Assembly: GCA_018821715.1 (NCBI GenBank)
Contig: JAHJLN010000118.1
Coordinates: 1 to 51,430, forward strand
Direction: 5' to 3'
Length of the DNA: 51,430 bases
From: Pseudomonadota bacterium
Lineage (GTDB): Bacteria > Desulfobacterota > Desulfobacteria > Desulfobacterales > Desulfobacteraceae
The notes under the pieces are model-generated. The model did no database searches. It was not told where the DNA came from and saw only the letters and a program-made list of their open reading frames with translations. The position numbers and the translations under genes were made by a program. Below are positions 50,899 to 51,430 of the stretch, piece after piece (positions within the stretch are counted from its first letter, which is position 1; each line of letters begins with the position of its first letter).

Positions 50899-51430
50899 AT
50901 GAACACAATTACCAACAAAATCATTCATCACGGACTTGCCGACAGGCCTCTAACGGTTTCTCAGTTGAAAAGAATGGTAGACGGCAGTGCCCAAAGCCGA
51001 TACAACCTGGTTAACCGAGCCATAAACAGCGGCGAATTAATCCGCCTTCAGCGAGGCTTGTATATACTCAATGACCGATTCCGAAATCATCCATGCCACC
51101 CATTTGTTTTGGCCCAGGCTATTGCACCTGGCAGTTATATCTCGTTTGAAACATCATTAGCACATCATGGATGGATTCCCGAGGCGGTTTTTACCACAGC
51201 CAGTGTAGTCCCTGGTAGAAAATCACGGCAATTTGAGCATGAAACAATGGGTATTTTTCATTTTTACCCCCTTGCTGTACACAAATTGTCTTTTCTGGAA
51301 CTGATTAGCAGACATACCATAAACAATCAAACCATTCTGTTGGCAAAACCTTTGAGGGCATTGACAGACCTGATTTGTCACAGGAAACTGTCTTGGGAAG
51401 GGATGGATTGGCTTTCAAATGGTCTCCGAA
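50899..51430 (+). CDS. AbiEi-type antitoxin / transcriptional regulator (5' part)
   Basis: The first 177 codons of a gene that runs off the right edge. An N-terminal winged helix-turn-helix (LTVSQLKRMVDG, YNLVNRAINSGELIRLQRGLYIL) is followed by the AbiEi-antitoxin-like segment PFVLAQAIAPGSYISFETSL, then HHGWIPEA and FYPLAVHKL. In type IV toxin-antitoxin systems AbiEi represses its operon and counters the nucleotidyltransferase toxin AbiEii; the toxin would be expected just beyond the window. The ATG has no near ribosome-binding site: the closest AGGA lies 18 bases upstream, inside the hairpin. Confidence 0.8.
   Translation, partial: MNTITNKIIHHGLADRPLTVSQLKRMVDGSAQSRYNLVNRAINSGELIRLQRGLYILNDRFRNHPCHPFVLAQAIAPGSYISFETSLAHHGWIPEAVFTTASVVPGRKSRQFEHETMGIFHFYPLAVHKLSFLELISRHTINNQTILLAKPLRALTDLICHRKLSWEGMDWLSNGLR

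Overview
The window looks like a chromosomal segment of a strictly anaerobic, sulfate-reducing-type member of the Desulfobacterales (Thermodesulfobacteriota, former Deltaproteobacteria), perhaps near Desulfobacula or Desulfobacter. This is inferred from protein character: a tungstate (Tup) importer beside molybdopterin genes, a siroheme/heme block, a DUF1848 protein, PAS/CheB-CheR signalling proteins, and many tightly overlapping short operons. No rRNA, tRNA, CRISPR array or complete insertion sequence was seen.

Layout. 1-2,490: 5' end of a DHA2-type MFS exporter (minus strand), then a hypothetical gene, a DUF1848 gene and a tRNA-dihydrouridine synthase (plus). 2,492-8,229: queF, an unknown repeat-bearing protein, and a compact minus-strand operon hisI-hisG-aminotransferase-engB-era-HNH. 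8,353-14,182: a 1,067-residue nucleotide-transporter-like protein with HEAT and cyclic-nucleotide domains, divergent from a class A penicillin-binding protein. 14,211-17,195 (minus): dksA-like gene, a PHP-RNase III fusion and an Elp3-like radical SAM protein. 17,321-20,133 (minus): siroheme synthase N-domain, CcsA/HemX-like protein and hemA. 20,225: a metal-dependent amidohydrolase.

21,092-26,672 (minus) is a visibly more GC-rich signalling island: a CheB-CheR-PAS protein, a PAS-DHp protein without ATPase domain, and a hybrid histidine kinase whose receiver domain is cut by an in-frame TGA. It is followed by about 840 bases of decayed DNA holding a consensus-like sigma-54 promoter, an ABC-permease (FtsX/MacB) 3' remnant and a 41-base near-copy of part of phoR. 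27,517-34,094 (minus) is a complete phosphate regulon, pstSCAB-phoU-phoB-phoR, with an 11-base-period triple repeat upstream of pstS. 34,214-36,654 is a signalling cluster (HPt, receiver-PP2C phosphatase, anti-sigma-type ATPase, and a divergent lone receiver).

36,776-45,361 is centred on molybdenum/tungsten: two small unknown genes, tupABC, then (minus) mobA, a MoaE-like gene, moaC, rmuC and mltA, then (plus) pyrR, moaB/mog and an unknown gene. 45,427-50,809 is a nucleotide-sugar operon: gmd and fcl for GDP-L-fucose, then rfbA-rfbC-rfbD-rfbB for dTDP-L-rhamnose, supplying deoxysugars for surface polysaccharide. A 21-bp perfect hairpin separates it from the 5' part of an AbiEi-type antitoxin gene that runs off the window.

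The most interesting items are the PHP-RNase III fusion (possibly joining two rRNA-maturation nucleases in one chain), the nonsense-interrupted hybrid kinase, the transporter-HEAT-CNB protein, the relic region with an orphan sigma-54 promoter, and the phosphate-operon repeat.
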